Source: Spirochaetota bacterium (GTDB taxonomy: Bacteria > Spirochaetota > Spirochaetia > Treponematales > Treponemataceae). From it: a DNA stretch of 64,000 nt. The notes beneath the pieces were generated by a model, which saw only the letters and a list, made by a program, of their open reading frames with translations, had not been told where the DNA came from and ran no database searches. Below, piece by piece: positions 52,724-61,679 of this stretch. The translations under genes were made by a program, and so were the position numbers. The DNA is taken from NCBI GenBank assembly GCA_023438065.1, contig JAEXRH010000013.1:59817-123816 (forward strand). The letters run 5' to 3'. Numbering within the stretch: the first letter of the stretch is position 1; the number at the start of each line of letters is the position of its first letter.

Positions 52724-52789
52724 TTAACTGCGCGCGCGCGCGGATGAGGTCTCACGGAGTATCTCCGTCATTCTGGCAGTTGCGTTCAT
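52724..52789 (-). CDS. possible 21-residue leader peptide
   Basis: The open frame runs from ATG 52789 to TAA 52724-52726. It has a near-perfect Shine-Dalgarno (AGGAGGTC) six bases upstream and sits about 20 bases after the predicted transcript start. The peptide begins MNATARMTEIL and ends SSARARS, with four arginines. Part of the coding sequence is a ACGGAG-ATA-CTCCGT hairpin. With the terminator at 52602-52620 it forms a classical-looking attenuator. There is no homology claim. Confidence 0.45.
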   Translation of the reverse strand: MNATARMTEILRETSSARARS

Positions 52790-52821
52790 TCAAGACCTCC
52801 TGAGATCGAAAAGGATGGATC

Positions 52822-52851
52822 ATCATACGGCGGCGCGGGCGCGCGTGTCAA
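52822..52851 (-). promoter_or_regulatory. strong promoter of the GNAT leader
   Basis: Minus strand consensus TTGACA (52851-52846), 18-base spacer, TATGAT (52827-52822). Confidence 0.75.
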
Positions 52852-52940
52852 GGATGTGACGCGCGGGGCCCTTTCGTGCTAGGATCGCGCGACGATCGAC
52901 GGAGCGCGAGGGCTCGAGGTCGCGGCAAGGAGCGTTTTCC

Positions 52941-54599
52941 ATGATCAAGCTTTCAGGCGTCAACGTCGCGTACGGCGACCGCGTCATACTCAAGGACGCC
53001 GAGTTTCTCGTCAGGCCGGGCGACCGGATCGGGCTCGTCGGCCCGAACGGCGCGGGAAAGACGACCCTCCTTCGCGTCATCGCGGGCGAGGAAAAGCCCG
53101 ATTCCGGGGACGCGTGCGTCGACCCCGGCACGGTCATCGGCTACTTCTCGCAAAGCGTCGGCGAGATGGCCGGACGGAGCGCGCTCGAGGAGGTGGTCGC
53201 GGGCGCCGGAGCGGTGTGGGAGATCGGGCAGAAGCTTTCCGCGCTCGAGCACCGCATGGGCGACCCCGCGGCGAAACCCTTGAGCGAAGCCGAGATGGAT
53301 TCGTACGGCGAGCTTCAGTCCGCGTTCCTCCAGCGCGACGGCTACAACCTCGAGCCGCGCGCCGAGGCGATCCTTACCGGGCTCGGCATCGGTCCAGAGC
53401 GCTTTCACGAGCCCGTCGAGCGCTTCTCGGGCGGGTGGAAGATGCGCATCGCGCTCGCGCGGATCCTAGCGCTCGAGCCGGACGTCCTTTTGATGGACGA
53501 GCCGACGAACCATCTCGACGTCGAGTCGATCGTGTGGCTCGAGAAGTGGCTCTCGGAATTCGCCGGCGACCTCGTGATGACGAGCCACGACCGCGAGTTC
53601 ATGACCCGACTCTGCGGCCGCACGGTCGAGGTCTCGGGCGGCAAGGTCACGTCCTATTCGGGCGATTACGACTTTTACCTTCGAGAGCGGGAGATCAGGC
53701 GCGAGCAGCTTGTCGCGACCTACAATCGCCAACAGGCGCAGTTCGCGAAGGACGAGGAGTTCATCGCGAAGTTCGCCGCGCGCGCGTCGCACGCCTCGCT
53801 CGTGCAGTCGCGCATCAAGGCGCTCGAGAAGATCGAGCGGGTCGTCCTGCCCCCGGACCCGAAATCGATGCGCGTGGAATTCGCGCCGTGCCCGCGCTCG
53901 GGCGACCAGGTCGTCGTCATGAAGGACCTCGCGAAATCCTGGCCCGCGCACGCCTCCGCCGGGAGCGCGCGTCACGCGAAGGGCGAGTCGGTCCCGGAAC
54001 GGGTCGTTTTCTCGGGGCTTTCCGGCATCGTCTCGCGCGGGGATCGCGTCGCGCTCACCGGGGTGAACGGAGCGGGAAAGTCTACCCTCCTCAAGGTAAT
54101 CAACGGGGAGACGGAAGCGACCTCCGGATCCGTCACCGTCGGCGCGAGCGTGAAGCTCGGCTATTTCAGCCAGTATTCCTCGGACGCGCTCGACCCCGAC
54201 CGCACGGTATTCGAGGAGGTTTCCGCGCGGATCCCGCTCGCGCCCATCGGCCAGGTCAAGGCGATACTCGGGGCTTTCCAGTTCTCGGGCGACGAGGACC
54301 AAAAGAAAATACACGTTCTTTCCGGCGGGGAAAAAAGCCGGGTCATGCTCGCGTGCATGCTCTCGGTCCCGGTGAACTTCCTCGTCCTCGACGAGCCGAC
54401 GAACCATCTCGACATCCTGAGCCGGGAGGTGCTCCTCGACGCGCTCTCCGCCTTCGAGGGGACGATCGTCATCGTGAGCCACGACCGCTACTTCCTGAAA
54501 AGGCTCGCGACGCGCGTGTTCGAGATCGACCGCGGAAAGCTCAACGTCTACGAGGGCGACTACAACTACTACCTCGAGAAGACGGGCCGGGAAGGCTGA
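52941..54599 (+). CDS. ABC-F family ATPase
   Basis: The 552-residue cytosolic protein has two ABC domains and no membrane domain: Walker A GPNGAGKTTLL and GVNGAGKSTLL, signatures FSGGWKMRI and LSGGEKSRV, and both Walker B regions with DEPTNHLD. The interdomain linker (about 235-310) is charged. ABC-F proteins act on the ribosome (translation factors or antibiotic resistance). AAGGAGCG precedes the ATG. It is divergent from the GNAT gene. Subfamily (Uup/EttA/ARE) was not decided. Confidence 0.93.
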   Translation: MIKLSGVNVAYGDRVILKDAEFLVRPGDRIGLVGPNGAGKTTLLRVIAGEEKPDSGDACVDPGTVIGYFSQSVGEMAGRSALEEVVAGAGAVWEIGQKLSALEHRMGDPAAKPLSEAEMDSYGELQSAFLQRDGYNLEPRAEAILTGLGIGPERFHEPVERFSGGWKMRIALARILALEPDVLLMDEPTNHLDVESIVWLEKWLSEFAGDLVMTSHDREFMTRLCGRTVEVSGGKVTSYSGDYDFYLREREIRREQLVATYNRQQAQFAKDEEFIAKFAARASHASLVQSRIKALEKIERVVLPPDPKSMRVEFAPCPRSGDQVVVMKDLAKSWPAHASAGSARHAKGESVPERVVFSGLSGIVSRGDRVALTGVNGAGKSTLLKVINGETEATSGSVTVGASVKLGYFSQYSSDALDPDRTVFEEVSARIPLAPIGQVKAILGAFQFSGDEDQKKIHVLSGGEKSRVMLACMLSVPVNFLVLDEPTNHLDILSREVLLDALSAFEGTIVIVSHDRYFLKRLATRVFEIDRGKLNVYEGDYNYYLEKTGREG

Positions 54600-54628
54600 C
54601 CCTGAGCCCGCGATAGCGACCGTCCGCT

Positions 54629-54689
54629 AAAAAAAGAAGCCGCCCCGGGGCTCCGTGAACCGACGGTTCGCGTAACCCGGGACGGCTTC
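54629..54689 (-). terminator. terminator of the sugar transporter operon
   Basis: Minus strand GAAGCCG...CGGCTTC stem (54689-54636) with an inner CGAACCG/CGGTTC-like hairpin, followed by seven T (54635-54629). Confidence 0.75.
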
Positions 54690-54717
54690 GGGGATCCAGC
54701 ATCGGCGTCGGGGACGC

Positions 54718-55785
54718 CTATTTTCTCAGCCGTAGCCAGGTCGGCAGGGCGAGCTTGAACTTTCCGCTTCCCCGCATCCACACGACCACGCTCTGGAGAA
54801 CGATGAACACGTAGAGGAGTCCTCCGCTCACGATCGCCTGGAAGTTCGAGTTGACGCCCGCGGCGCGGATGAGCTCGTTGATCGTCAGGAGCGTGAGCGC
54901 GCCGATCGGCGAGCCGAAGAGGTTTCCCACGCCGCCCGAGAGCATCGTGCCGCCGATGATCGCCGCGGCGATCGCCTTCATCTCGAAGCCCGAGGCGTTA
55001 CCGACGTTGCCCGCGCCGGTCGTCATGATGTACACGAATCCCGCGATGCCCGAAAGCGCGCCGCACAGGAGATACGACATGAACTTGGTCTTCCGCACGT
55101 TGATGCCGAGCATCAGCGCGCTCTGGCTGTTGCCGCCGACGGCGTAGAGATTACGCCCGAACCGCGACCACTTCATGAGCGCGAAAAGCACGACGATGAG
55201 CACCATGGCGACGACCGTGCCGAGCTTGATCTCGAGCGGGATGAAATTCCCGAGCCGGTTCGAGTTGCCGAGGAACGGGATGACGATGTTGTAATCCCTC
55301 AAGGCGACGAATCCCTCGTGGGTCACGTTGATCGGGTCCTTGTGGATCGTCGTGAGAAGCCCGTTCGCGAGGAACATGCCGGCGAGGGTTATGATGAACG
55401 GCTGTATCTCGAGATACGAGATGAGAAAACCCTGCAGGACGCCGAACGCGAGACCGATCGCGAGCGCGAGGATCATCGCGCCGCCGATGCTTCCGCCCTT
55501 CGACTCGAGGAGGACCGCGCAGCACATCGTCACGAGTCCGGTAACCGCGCCGACCGAGATGTCGATGCCGCCGCCGATCATGACGATGCTGATGCCGAGC
55601 GTCAGGATGATGAGCGGCGCGTTCAGGCTGAAAAGATCGAAGAAGGTCTGGAACTGCAGGAAACTTTCCGGATAGCGCGCCATGGCGAACCCGTACATCA
55701 ATACGAAGATGACTCCCGCGATGATGAAAAGGAGGTTCGAGTTCGAAAGCGCTTCCTTTGATTTGGGCGTTTGTAACGATGACAC
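54718..55785 (-). CDS. sugar ABC transporter permease, YjfF-like
   Basis: The 355-residue inner-membrane permease of the ribose/galactofuranose type has about eight TM segments and EAA-like loop features (GFEMKAIAAAIIGGTMLSGGVG). It begins at GTG 55785, with AGGAG inside the upstream permease stop region, one base after its TAA. It is last of four genes in the order binding protein, ATPase, permease, permease, the same as ytfQ-ytfR-ytfT-yjfF of E. coli. Substrate assignment to galactofuranose or another furanose/pentose is by order and similarity only. Confidence 0.87.
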   Translation of the reverse strand: MSSLQTPKSKEALSNSNLLFIIAGVIFVLMYGFAMARYPESFLQFQTFFDLFSLNAPLIILTLGISIVMIGGGIDISVGAVTGLVTMCCAVLLESKGGSIGGAMILALAIGLAFGVLQGFLISYLEIQPFIITLAGMFLANGLLTTIHKDPINVTHEGFVALRDYNIVIPFLGNSNRLGNFIPLEIKLGTVVAMVLIVVLFALMKWSRFGRNLYAVGGNSQSALMLGINVRKTKFMSYLLCGALSGIAGFVYIMTTGAGNVGNASGFEMKAIAAAIIGGTMLSGGVGNLFGSPIGALTLLTINELIRAAGVNSNFQAIVSGGLLYVFIVLQSVVVWMRGSGKFKLALPTWLRLRK

Positions 55786-55786
55786 C

Positions 55787-56842
55787 TTACGACTCCTTTT
55801 TTCCCAAGCCGACGACGGAACCGGCGCTCGCGCGTATCTTCGATCTCGCGAAATACTCCCTGACGACCGGCGACGAGACGATCATGAGGACGATGATGAA
55901 CACCGCCTTGAAGGCCTTTATCGTTTCCGTGTCGATCTCGAGCCTGAGGAGGGTCCGGCTCAGCATCTCGATGGTATACGCGCCGATGATCGAGCCGGTG
56001 ACGCTGAACTTCCCGCCGGACAACGCGTTGCCGCCGATGGCGACCGCGAGGATCGCGTCCATCTCGACGAACTTAAGGATGTTGACGCTGTCGTGCCTGC
56101 CCGCCTTCGTGACCGCGATAAATCCCGCGACCGCGCAGCAGATGCCGAGAAGCATGTAGGTCAGGAACTTGACGTTCACCGGGTTGATGCCGTTGAGTCG
56201 CGCGGCCTTCTCGTTGATTCCGACCGTCTCGGCGTAAAGCCTGAGGTTCGTGACCTTGAGGAACACGGCGACGATCGCGATGAATATCGCGGTGAGGACT
56301 ATCGGCGTCTGGATCGGGAGTCCCGGCATGACGCCGCCGAGCTGGCTCGTCAGGTCGTTCGCGAGAACGGGCGAAAGCTTCCCGTCGATCATGAACGAGA
56401 TCGAGCGGCCCGCGGTGAAGAGGATCAGCGTCGCGACCATCGGCTGTACCTTGAAGATCGCGACGAGCGAGCCGTTGAACGCCCCGATGAGGACGCCCAC
56501 GCCGCAGCTCACGAGGAAGCCGACGAAGATCGTCATCCAGGTGATTGTCTCCGCGTGGAGGATGAACTGGACGAACACCGCCGAGGTGATCGCCGCCGCG
56601 ACGCCGACGCTGATATCCTGTCCGCGCGAGGAGGCGGTGACGAGCGTCATGCCTATCGAGAGGATCACGAGCTCGGACGCCCCGAAAAGGATGTTCGGTA
56701 TGTTGCCGTACAGCGCGCCGTTGATCACGGTCACGCTGAAGTAATCGGCTCCCTTGATCAGGTTGATCACGATGAGGATCGCGAGCACCGAGAGCGGGAG
56801 CAAGAGATGCGTCAAGTGTTCTTTGATTCTGCCGAATTTCAT
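55787..56842 (-). CDS. sugar ABC transporter permease, YtfT-like
   Basis: From ATG 56842 the 351-residue permease has about eight TM segments, GMTLVTASSRGQDISVGVAAA and a typical cytoplasmic loop (VEMDAILAVAIGGNALSGGKFS). It partners the second permease to form the channel. The start overlaps the ATPase stop (ATGA). Confidence 0.88.
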   Translation of the reverse strand: MKFGRIKEHLTHLLLPLSVLAILIVINLIKGADYFSVTVINGALYGNIPNILFGASELVILSIGMTLVTASSRGQDISVGVAAAITSAVFVQFILHAETITWMTIFVGFLVSCGVGVLIGAFNGSLVAIFKVQPMVATLILFTAGRSISFMIDGKLSPVLANDLTSQLGGVMPGLPIQTPIVLTAIFIAIVAVFLKVTNLRLYAETVGINEKAARLNGINPVNVKFLTYMLLGICCAVAGFIAVTKAGRHDSVNILKFVEMDAILAVAIGGNALSGGKFSVTGSIIGAYTIEMLSRTLLRLEIDTETIKAFKAVFIIVLMIVSSPVVREYFARSKIRASAGSVVGLGKKES

Positions 56843-58338
56843 TCGCTGCCCCCCGCTATCACGTGCATTACGTCCTTTTGCGTCAGGTTCTCGCCGGTAA
56901 GCTCGCCCGCGATCTCGCGGTCCTTCATGACGATGAGGCGCGAGCAGGTCCGGAGCATTTCCTCTATCTCGGAGGAGATGAACGTGACGCTGACTCCCTC
57001 CTCGGCGAGCTTGAGCACGAGTTTCTGGATCTCCACCTTCGTCCCGACGTCGATGCCGCGCGTGGGCTCGTCGAGGATGAGGTACTGCGGGTGCGTGAGG
57101 AGCCATCGGCCGAGGATGACCTTCTGCTGGTTGCCGCCCGAGAGCGACTTGATCGGCGTGTTCATCGAGGCGGTCTTGATGTTGAGCCGCTTGATGTACT
57201 CGTCGGCGAAGGCTTCGGCCTGCTTGCGCGAGATGGGCTTGAAGAATCCCTTCATGACCTGCATGGCCAGGATTATGTTGTCGCGCACCGAGAGGTCCGC
57301 GATGATCCCGTCGCCCTTGCGGTCCTCGGGGAGATAGCCGATTCCCGCTTTCATCGCGTCGATCGGCTCGTCGATCTTTACCTTCTTGCCGTTGATCTTC
57401 ACGCTGCCGCCGGTGACCGCGTCCGCGGCGTATATCGCGCGGACGCTCTCGCTCCGTCCGGAGCCGAGGAGCCCGGTGAAGCCGTTGACCTCGCCCTTTC
57501 GGATCGCGAAGTCGAAGGGCCTCACCCCCTGGTCGCTCGAAAGACCCGAGGCCTCGAAGACCGGTACGTCGCCGTCCGTCGGCGCGACGTGCTTCTTGAG
57601 GTTCTCGACGTCCTCGAGCGCCTTTCCCATCATCTTGGAGACGAGCTCGAACTGGGGAAGGGCGGATGCCTCGTATTCCCCGATGAGCTCCCCGTTCCGT
57701 AAGACCGTGATTCTGTCAGAGATTTCATATACTTGATCGAGGAAGTGGGTAATGAAGACGATCCCCACGCCTCTCGACTTGAGTTCGCGCATTAAGGCGA
57801 AAAGTTTCCGTACCTCGTCCTCGTCGAGCGAGGACGTCGGCTCGTCAAGGACGAGTATCTTGCAATCCATGTCGATCGCGCGCGCGATCGCTATCATCTG
57901 CTGGACCGCGAGCGAACAGCTCGAAAGCTGCTGCGTGGGGCGGGCCGGAATGCCGAGCGAGGCGAGCAGCTTCGCCGCCTTCCCGTTCATGTGCCCCCAG
58001 TGGACGAACGCGTGCCGTCCCCGGCCGATGAACATGTTTTCCGCGACGGTCAGGTTGGGGCACAGGGTAATTTCCTGATAGACCGTGCCGATGCCGCTTT
58101 CCTGCGCCTCCTGGGGAGACTTGAAGTGTACGGCCTTTCCGTCGACGGCGATGCGACCTGCGTCTTTTTCGTATACGCCCGTCATGACCTTTACCAGCGT
58201 GGATTTTCCCGCGCCGTTCTCGCCCATGAGGGCGTGGACTTCACCCCTTCGAAGCGTGAAATCGACGTTCGAAAGAGCTTTGACCCCTGGAAAGGTCTTG
58301 CAGATTCCCTGCATTTCAAGAACCTTATCCGACTGCAA
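56839..58338 (-). CDS. sugar ABC transporter ATP-binding protein, YtfR-like
   Basis: The 499-residue protein has two fused ABC domains: GENGAGKSTLVKV (Walker A), SCSLAVQQMIAIARA (signature region), LDEPTSSLDEDEV in the first; SLSGGNQQKVILGRW and LDEPTRGIDVGTK in the second. It drives uptake with ATP. The length and the order match RbsA/MglA/YtfR; it is second in the operon. Confidence 0.92.
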   Translation of the reverse strand: MQSDKVLEMQGICKTFPGVKALSNVDFTLRRGEVHALMGENGAGKSTLVKVMTGVYEKDAGRIAVDGKAVHFKSPQEAQESGIGTVYQEITLCPNLTVAENMFIGRGRHAFVHWGHMNGKAAKLLASLGIPARPTQQLSSCSLAVQQMIAIARAIDMDCKILVLDEPTSSLDEDEVRKLFALMRELKSRGVGIVFITHFLDQVYEISDRITVLRNGELIGEYEASALPQFELVSKMMGKALEDVENLKKHVAPTDGDVPVFEASGLSSDQGVRPFDFAIRKGEVNGFTGLLGSGRSESVRAIYAADAVTGGSVKINGKKVKIDEPIDAMKAGIGYLPEDRKGDGIIADLSVRDNIILAMQVMKGFFKPISRKQAEAFADEYIKRLNIKTASMNTPIKSLSGGNQQKVILGRWLLTHPQYLILDEPTRGIDVGTKVEIQKLVLKLAEEGVSVTFISSEIEEMLRTCSRLIVMKDREIAGELTGENLTQKDVMHVIAGGSE

Positions 58339-58457
58339 TGAGAGACCTCCTTCGGGTACCGCATAAATCAGAAGCGGTACGGCGCGCCGGAATCAGGGCG
58401 AACGCCGCACCGCTTGAAAGCAAACGTACTTTTTTTACAAGACGTTCCGCGAGTCGC

Positions 58458-59468
58458 TTACTTCGTGATCACGCCCTTTCCGGGATCGGCGTTGAGGCCG
58501 AGGTTGACGATGATGTCGTCGGTGATCGTGGCGGTGTCGGTGTAGATTTCCTTCTGGAAGACGATTCCGGTCGGGAGAGCCTTACCGGAAGCGGCGTCCT
58601 TGATCCATTTGGAGATCTCGCCGGCCTGGCGGGGGCTGCACTGGACGTCGCAATCCCAGTAGCCGGCCTGAACGTTGCGGAGCGCGAAGCGGTTGAAGTC
58701 GAATCCGAGGATCTTGACCTTGCCGTTCTTTCCGTGGGTGATGCCGGCGGCGTCGAGCGCCTGGACGGCGCCCTGGGCCATGCCGTCGTTCTCGGCGTAG
58801 ATGACGTTGAAGTCCTTCTTCGCGGCGATCGCGGCCTCGACTACCTTGCGGGCCTCTTCGAGGCTCCAGCTGTCGCCGCCGGTACCGTCGGCGACGATGG
58901 TGACCTTGCCGGCATCGCGGGCGGCGAGAACCGCGGCGCTGCGTCCGAGCTCAGCGGCGGAACCGAGCTGTCCGCGGATGAGGATAAGGTTGACTTTGGG
59001 GAGCTTCTGGGCGAGAACCCAGTTCATGGCGGTGTTTCCCTCGGTCTTCATGTCCGAGACGAGCGCGGCCTGATAGTTCGCGGGGGCCGTGTCGATGAGG
59101 CGGTCGAAAAGGAACACGGTGACGCCGGCTTTCTTCGCCGACTTCAGGACGTTGTCCCAACCGGACGCGTTCGCGGCCGAGATAAGGAGATAGTCGACGC
59201 CGTCGCGGATATAGCCCTGCGCCGCGGCGATCTGCTCGCTGTTGTCGCCGGTGTTGGTCTGCTTCGCGTCATAGCCGTTCGCCTTCGAGAAGACCGAGTT
59301 CATGTCCTCGACGTTGGCCTGGCGATAGCCGGACTCCTCCGGCGGCAGGTTGACGATACCGACCTTGATCAGTCCGCCTTTCGCTTTTCCGGCGGCGAAT
59401 ACCGTCGCGGGAGCCAGCATGACCATGGCCAACATGGCCAGAATGCCGATCTTTGCAATCTTTTTCAT
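58458..59468 (-). CDS. periplasmic sugar-binding protein, YtfQ-like
   Basis: From ATG 59468 (GGAGGAAGAGCG upstream) the 336-residue protein has a Sec signal (MKKIAKIGILAMLAM...) and a type I periplasmic-binding-protein fold: GLIKVGIVNLPPEESGYRQAN, YIRDGVDYLLISAA, FDRLIDTAPANYQAALVSD, VIYAENDGMAQGAVQAL. The NLPPEESGYR opening and the four-gene order match the ytf galactofuranose transporter. It is first in the operon, divergent from an AraC-type response regulator across a palindrome. Confidence 0.9.
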   Translation of the reverse strand: MKKIAKIGILAMLAMVMLAPATVFAAGKAKGGLIKVGIVNLPPEESGYRQANVEDMNSVFSKANGYDAKQTNTGDNSEQIAAAQGYIRDGVDYLLISAANASGWDNVLKSAKKAGVTVFLFDRLIDTAPANYQAALVSDMKTEGNTAMNWVLAQKLPKVNLILIRGQLGSAAELGRSAAVLAARDAGKVTIVADGTGGDSWSLEEARKVVEAAIAAKKDFNVIYAENDGMAQGAVQALDAAGITHGKNGKVKILGFDFNRFALRNVQAGYWDCDVQCSPRQAGEISKWIKDAASGKALPTGIVFQKEIYTDTATITDDIIVNLGLNADPGKGVITK

Positions 59469-59587
59469 CGCTCTTCCTCCACTTTCAATGCGTGACGGGG
59501 CGTATACCCCATGTAGCCATTTAATGGTCATTTGCCCGCGCGCGCTACCTACATCCTTACGCACTTGATACGCTTTCTTTTGAAAAG

Positions 59588-59605
59588 TGCGGTATCGTTA
59601 CCGCA
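59588..59605. promoter_or_regulatory. palindrome between transporter and regulator genes
   Basis: TGCGGTA-TCGT-TACCGCA, 7 bp arms, in the divergent intergenic region. A candidate operator for the AraC-type regulator or another sugar regulator. Confidence 0.45.
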
Positions 59606-59722
59606 AAACTGTACTTTTTTACGGATTTGCTGGGATTTTTTCTGAACCTGCGCGCGGGACCCCGTTCGACGGTTGCGCCCGTTCAAGGGTATGGTAGAAT
59701 GATATTCCGGGAAGGTAACCGC

Positions 59723-61333
59723 ATGTACACGGTTTTTTTGGTCGAAGACGAACCACTCATTCGCGAGAACATGCGCAACGCGATCGAAAACGGCTCGGAG
59801 CCCTTTTCCTGCATCGGCGAGGCCGGCGACGGCGAGCTCGCGCTCACGATCATACAGGAACTCAAGCCCGATATCCTCGTCACCGACATCAAGATGCCCT
59901 TCATGGACGGCCTTACCCTCGCGCGGCACGCGCGGGCGATAATCCCCTGGATCCACATCATCATCGTCAGCGGGCACGACGACTTCGACCTCGCGCGCGA
60001 GGCGATCGGGATCGGGGTCGACCAGTACATCCTGAAGCCCATGGCGAGCGCGGAACTCTTCGCCGCGCTCCGCGTCGCGCGGGAGAAGATCGCCGAGCAC
60101 AAGAAGCGGAGCGAGTCGTTCCTCAAAGACCTTTCGAACGACGAGATGGTGAGAACCACGCTCGTCAGCTCCTTTCTCGAGGAGCTTTGCAACGGGGAGA
60201 TCGGCGCCGACGAGTCGCTCAGGCGCGCGAACGAGCTTTCGGTCGGGCTTTTAAGCATGCGCTACGCGGTGGCGATCGCCCGGTGCGAGCGTCCGGACGG
60301 GTATCCCAACCGCCAGGCGATATTCTCGAAGGTCAAGTACGCGCTCGTGAACGATCCCGACGTCCTGTATTTCATGAGCGGACCGGACCGCGTCGTGCTC
60401 ATCGTCAAGGGCCAGGCGGATATCGACACCACGGGGAAGGCGTACCACGTCGCCCAGACCCTCAAGCACGAGATCGAGGACGACCGCTCGACGATCCTGA
60501 CGGTATCGGTCTCGGACGTGACGAACCGGATCTCGGGAATTCGCGACGCGTACCGCGAGGCGGATCTCCTGCTTAAAACCTTCGCGGGGGCCCAACGCGG
60601 GCGCGTCTTCTGCTCGGGCGATCTGGGACGCGCGGACGGCGCGGGGGATCCGGCGGCCTACGAGCTCTTCGACGCCGACGTGGAAAACAAGCTGAAATTC
60701 GCCACGAACGAGGATATTCCCGCCATCGTCGGGGAGTTCACGAAGAACCTCGACGGGGACGAGATGCAGGGGCTCCTCTATCGCTATTACATTCTCATGG
60801 ACCTGACCGCGGCCGCCATGCGCATCATTCGCGGTTTCAATCCCTCGATGACGCCCGCGGAACTGTCGCGCCATTTCGTTGACCGGAAAGAGGTGTTCCA
60901 TTCCGCCGTCTCATCGCGGGATTTCGCCGAGCTCGCGACCCGGATATGCCTCAAGTTCGTCGAGCTTCGCGACGGAGGCAACGGCTGCCATCACAAGAAA
61001 CTCGTGCGCAAGGCGTGCGAGTTCATCAAGGATAACTACAACAACCCGGACATCTCGCTCAACACCGTCGCCGCTCACGTCAGCTTGAGCCCGACCCACT
61101 TCAGCACGATCTTCGCGCAGGAGATGTCGGTCACGTTCATCGACCACCTGACCGCGGTCAGGATCGAGAAGGTCAAGGAACTCCTGGTGTCCTCGGACGA
61201 GAAGATCGTCAACATCGCCTTCTCGGTCGGGTACAACGAGCCGAATTACCTCAGTTACCTCTTCAAGAAGCGCGAGGGCCTGAGCCCGAAGGAATACCGC
61301 CAGCAAAGGAAATCCCTTACGGGCAAGGCGTAA
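59723..61333 (+). CDS. AraC-type two-component response regulator (YesN-like)
   Basis: The 536-residue protein has an N-terminal receiver domain (VFLVEDEPLIRENM, phosphoacceptor Asp in DILVTDIKMPFMDG, conserved Lys in YILKPMASAEL), a long middle region of unknown fold (about 130-430) and a C-terminal AraC helix-turn-helix pair (CEFIKDNYNNPDISLNTVAAHVSLSPTHFSTIFAQ and IVNIAFSVGYNEPNYLSYLFKKREGLSPKEYRQ). It is divergent from the sugar transporter and is probably its activator. No histidine kinase is visible in the window. Start ATG 59723 has GGGAAGG upstream; a longer open frame lacks one. Confidence 0.93.
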   Translation: MYTVFLVEDEPLIRENMRNAIENGSEPFSCIGEAGDGELALTIIQELKPDILVTDIKMPFMDGLTLARHARAIIPWIHIIIVSGHDDFDLAREAIGIGVDQYILKPMASAELFAALRVAREKIAEHKKRSESFLKDLSNDEMVRTTLVSSFLEELCNGEIGADESLRRANELSVGLLSMRYAVAIARCERPDGYPNRQAIFSKVKYALVNDPDVLYFMSGPDRVVLIVKGQADIDTTGKAYHVAQTLKHEIEDDRSTILTVSVSDVTNRISGIRDAYREADLLLKTFAGAQRGRVFCSGDLGRADGAGDPAAYELFDADVENKLKFATNEDIPAIVGEFTKNLDGDEMQGLLYRYYILMDLTAAAMRIIRGFNPSMTPAELSRHFVDRKEVFHSAVSSRDFAELATRICLKFVELRDGGNGCHHKKLVRKACEFIKDNYNNPDISLNTVAAHVSLSPTHFSTIFAQEMSVTFIDHLTAVRIEKVKELLVSSDEKIVNIAFSVGYNEPNYLSYLFKKREGLSPKEYRQQRKSLTGKA

Positions 61334-61548
61334 AACCGGCTCGGCGTCGGCAGCATTTCTCGAGTCGCGCGATCGATGTCCCCCGCCTCATCCCCGGCGA
61401 CTTGACGCTTCCGGGAAGCGTTTCGCCGCGTCGAGATGCCGAACGGAAGATCGAGCGGGCATGACCCGACCAGTCCCGTGGCGCGCGGGATTCACGGACG
61501 TCGTCAGCGCGGGAGGAATCGGCGACCTTCGCTGAAAGCGCCATGAAC
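61334..61548. other. non-coding gap
   Basis: GC-rich, several short open frames on both strands but none with a signal or family feature. Nothing supported. Confidence 0.4.
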
Positions 61549-61656
61549 GGGCGCGCCGGGATCTCGCGCCGGGTCGCACGCGACGAGCCAAAACGTCGGC
61601 CGGCCGGGCTTTCCGCTCGTAGCCCTTCGGGGCTACCGCTTCAATCCCTCGCGCGG
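61549..61656. repeat. dispersed structured repeat, copy C
   Basis: GGGCGCGCCGGGA at the left, GCCGGCCGGGCTTTCC, then the hairpin GTAGCCC-TTCG-GGGCTAC (61619-61636) and TTCAATCCCTCGCGC at the right. Same order as copy D at 14183-14306, with a different hairpin in the middle. Confidence 0.7.
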
Positions 61657-61679
61657 GAGACACGACCGTTCGCGCGCCG

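Noticed and set aside
52730..52743. CG dinucleotide run as a phase-variable tract
   Set aside because: Short (about six CG units) and common by chance in GC-rich DNA; no gene would change frame except the small leader frame.
55682..57337. 551-codon plus-strand frame opposite the transporter permeases
   Set aside because: Asp/Arg/Glu-rich shadow of membrane-protein genes on the minus strand.
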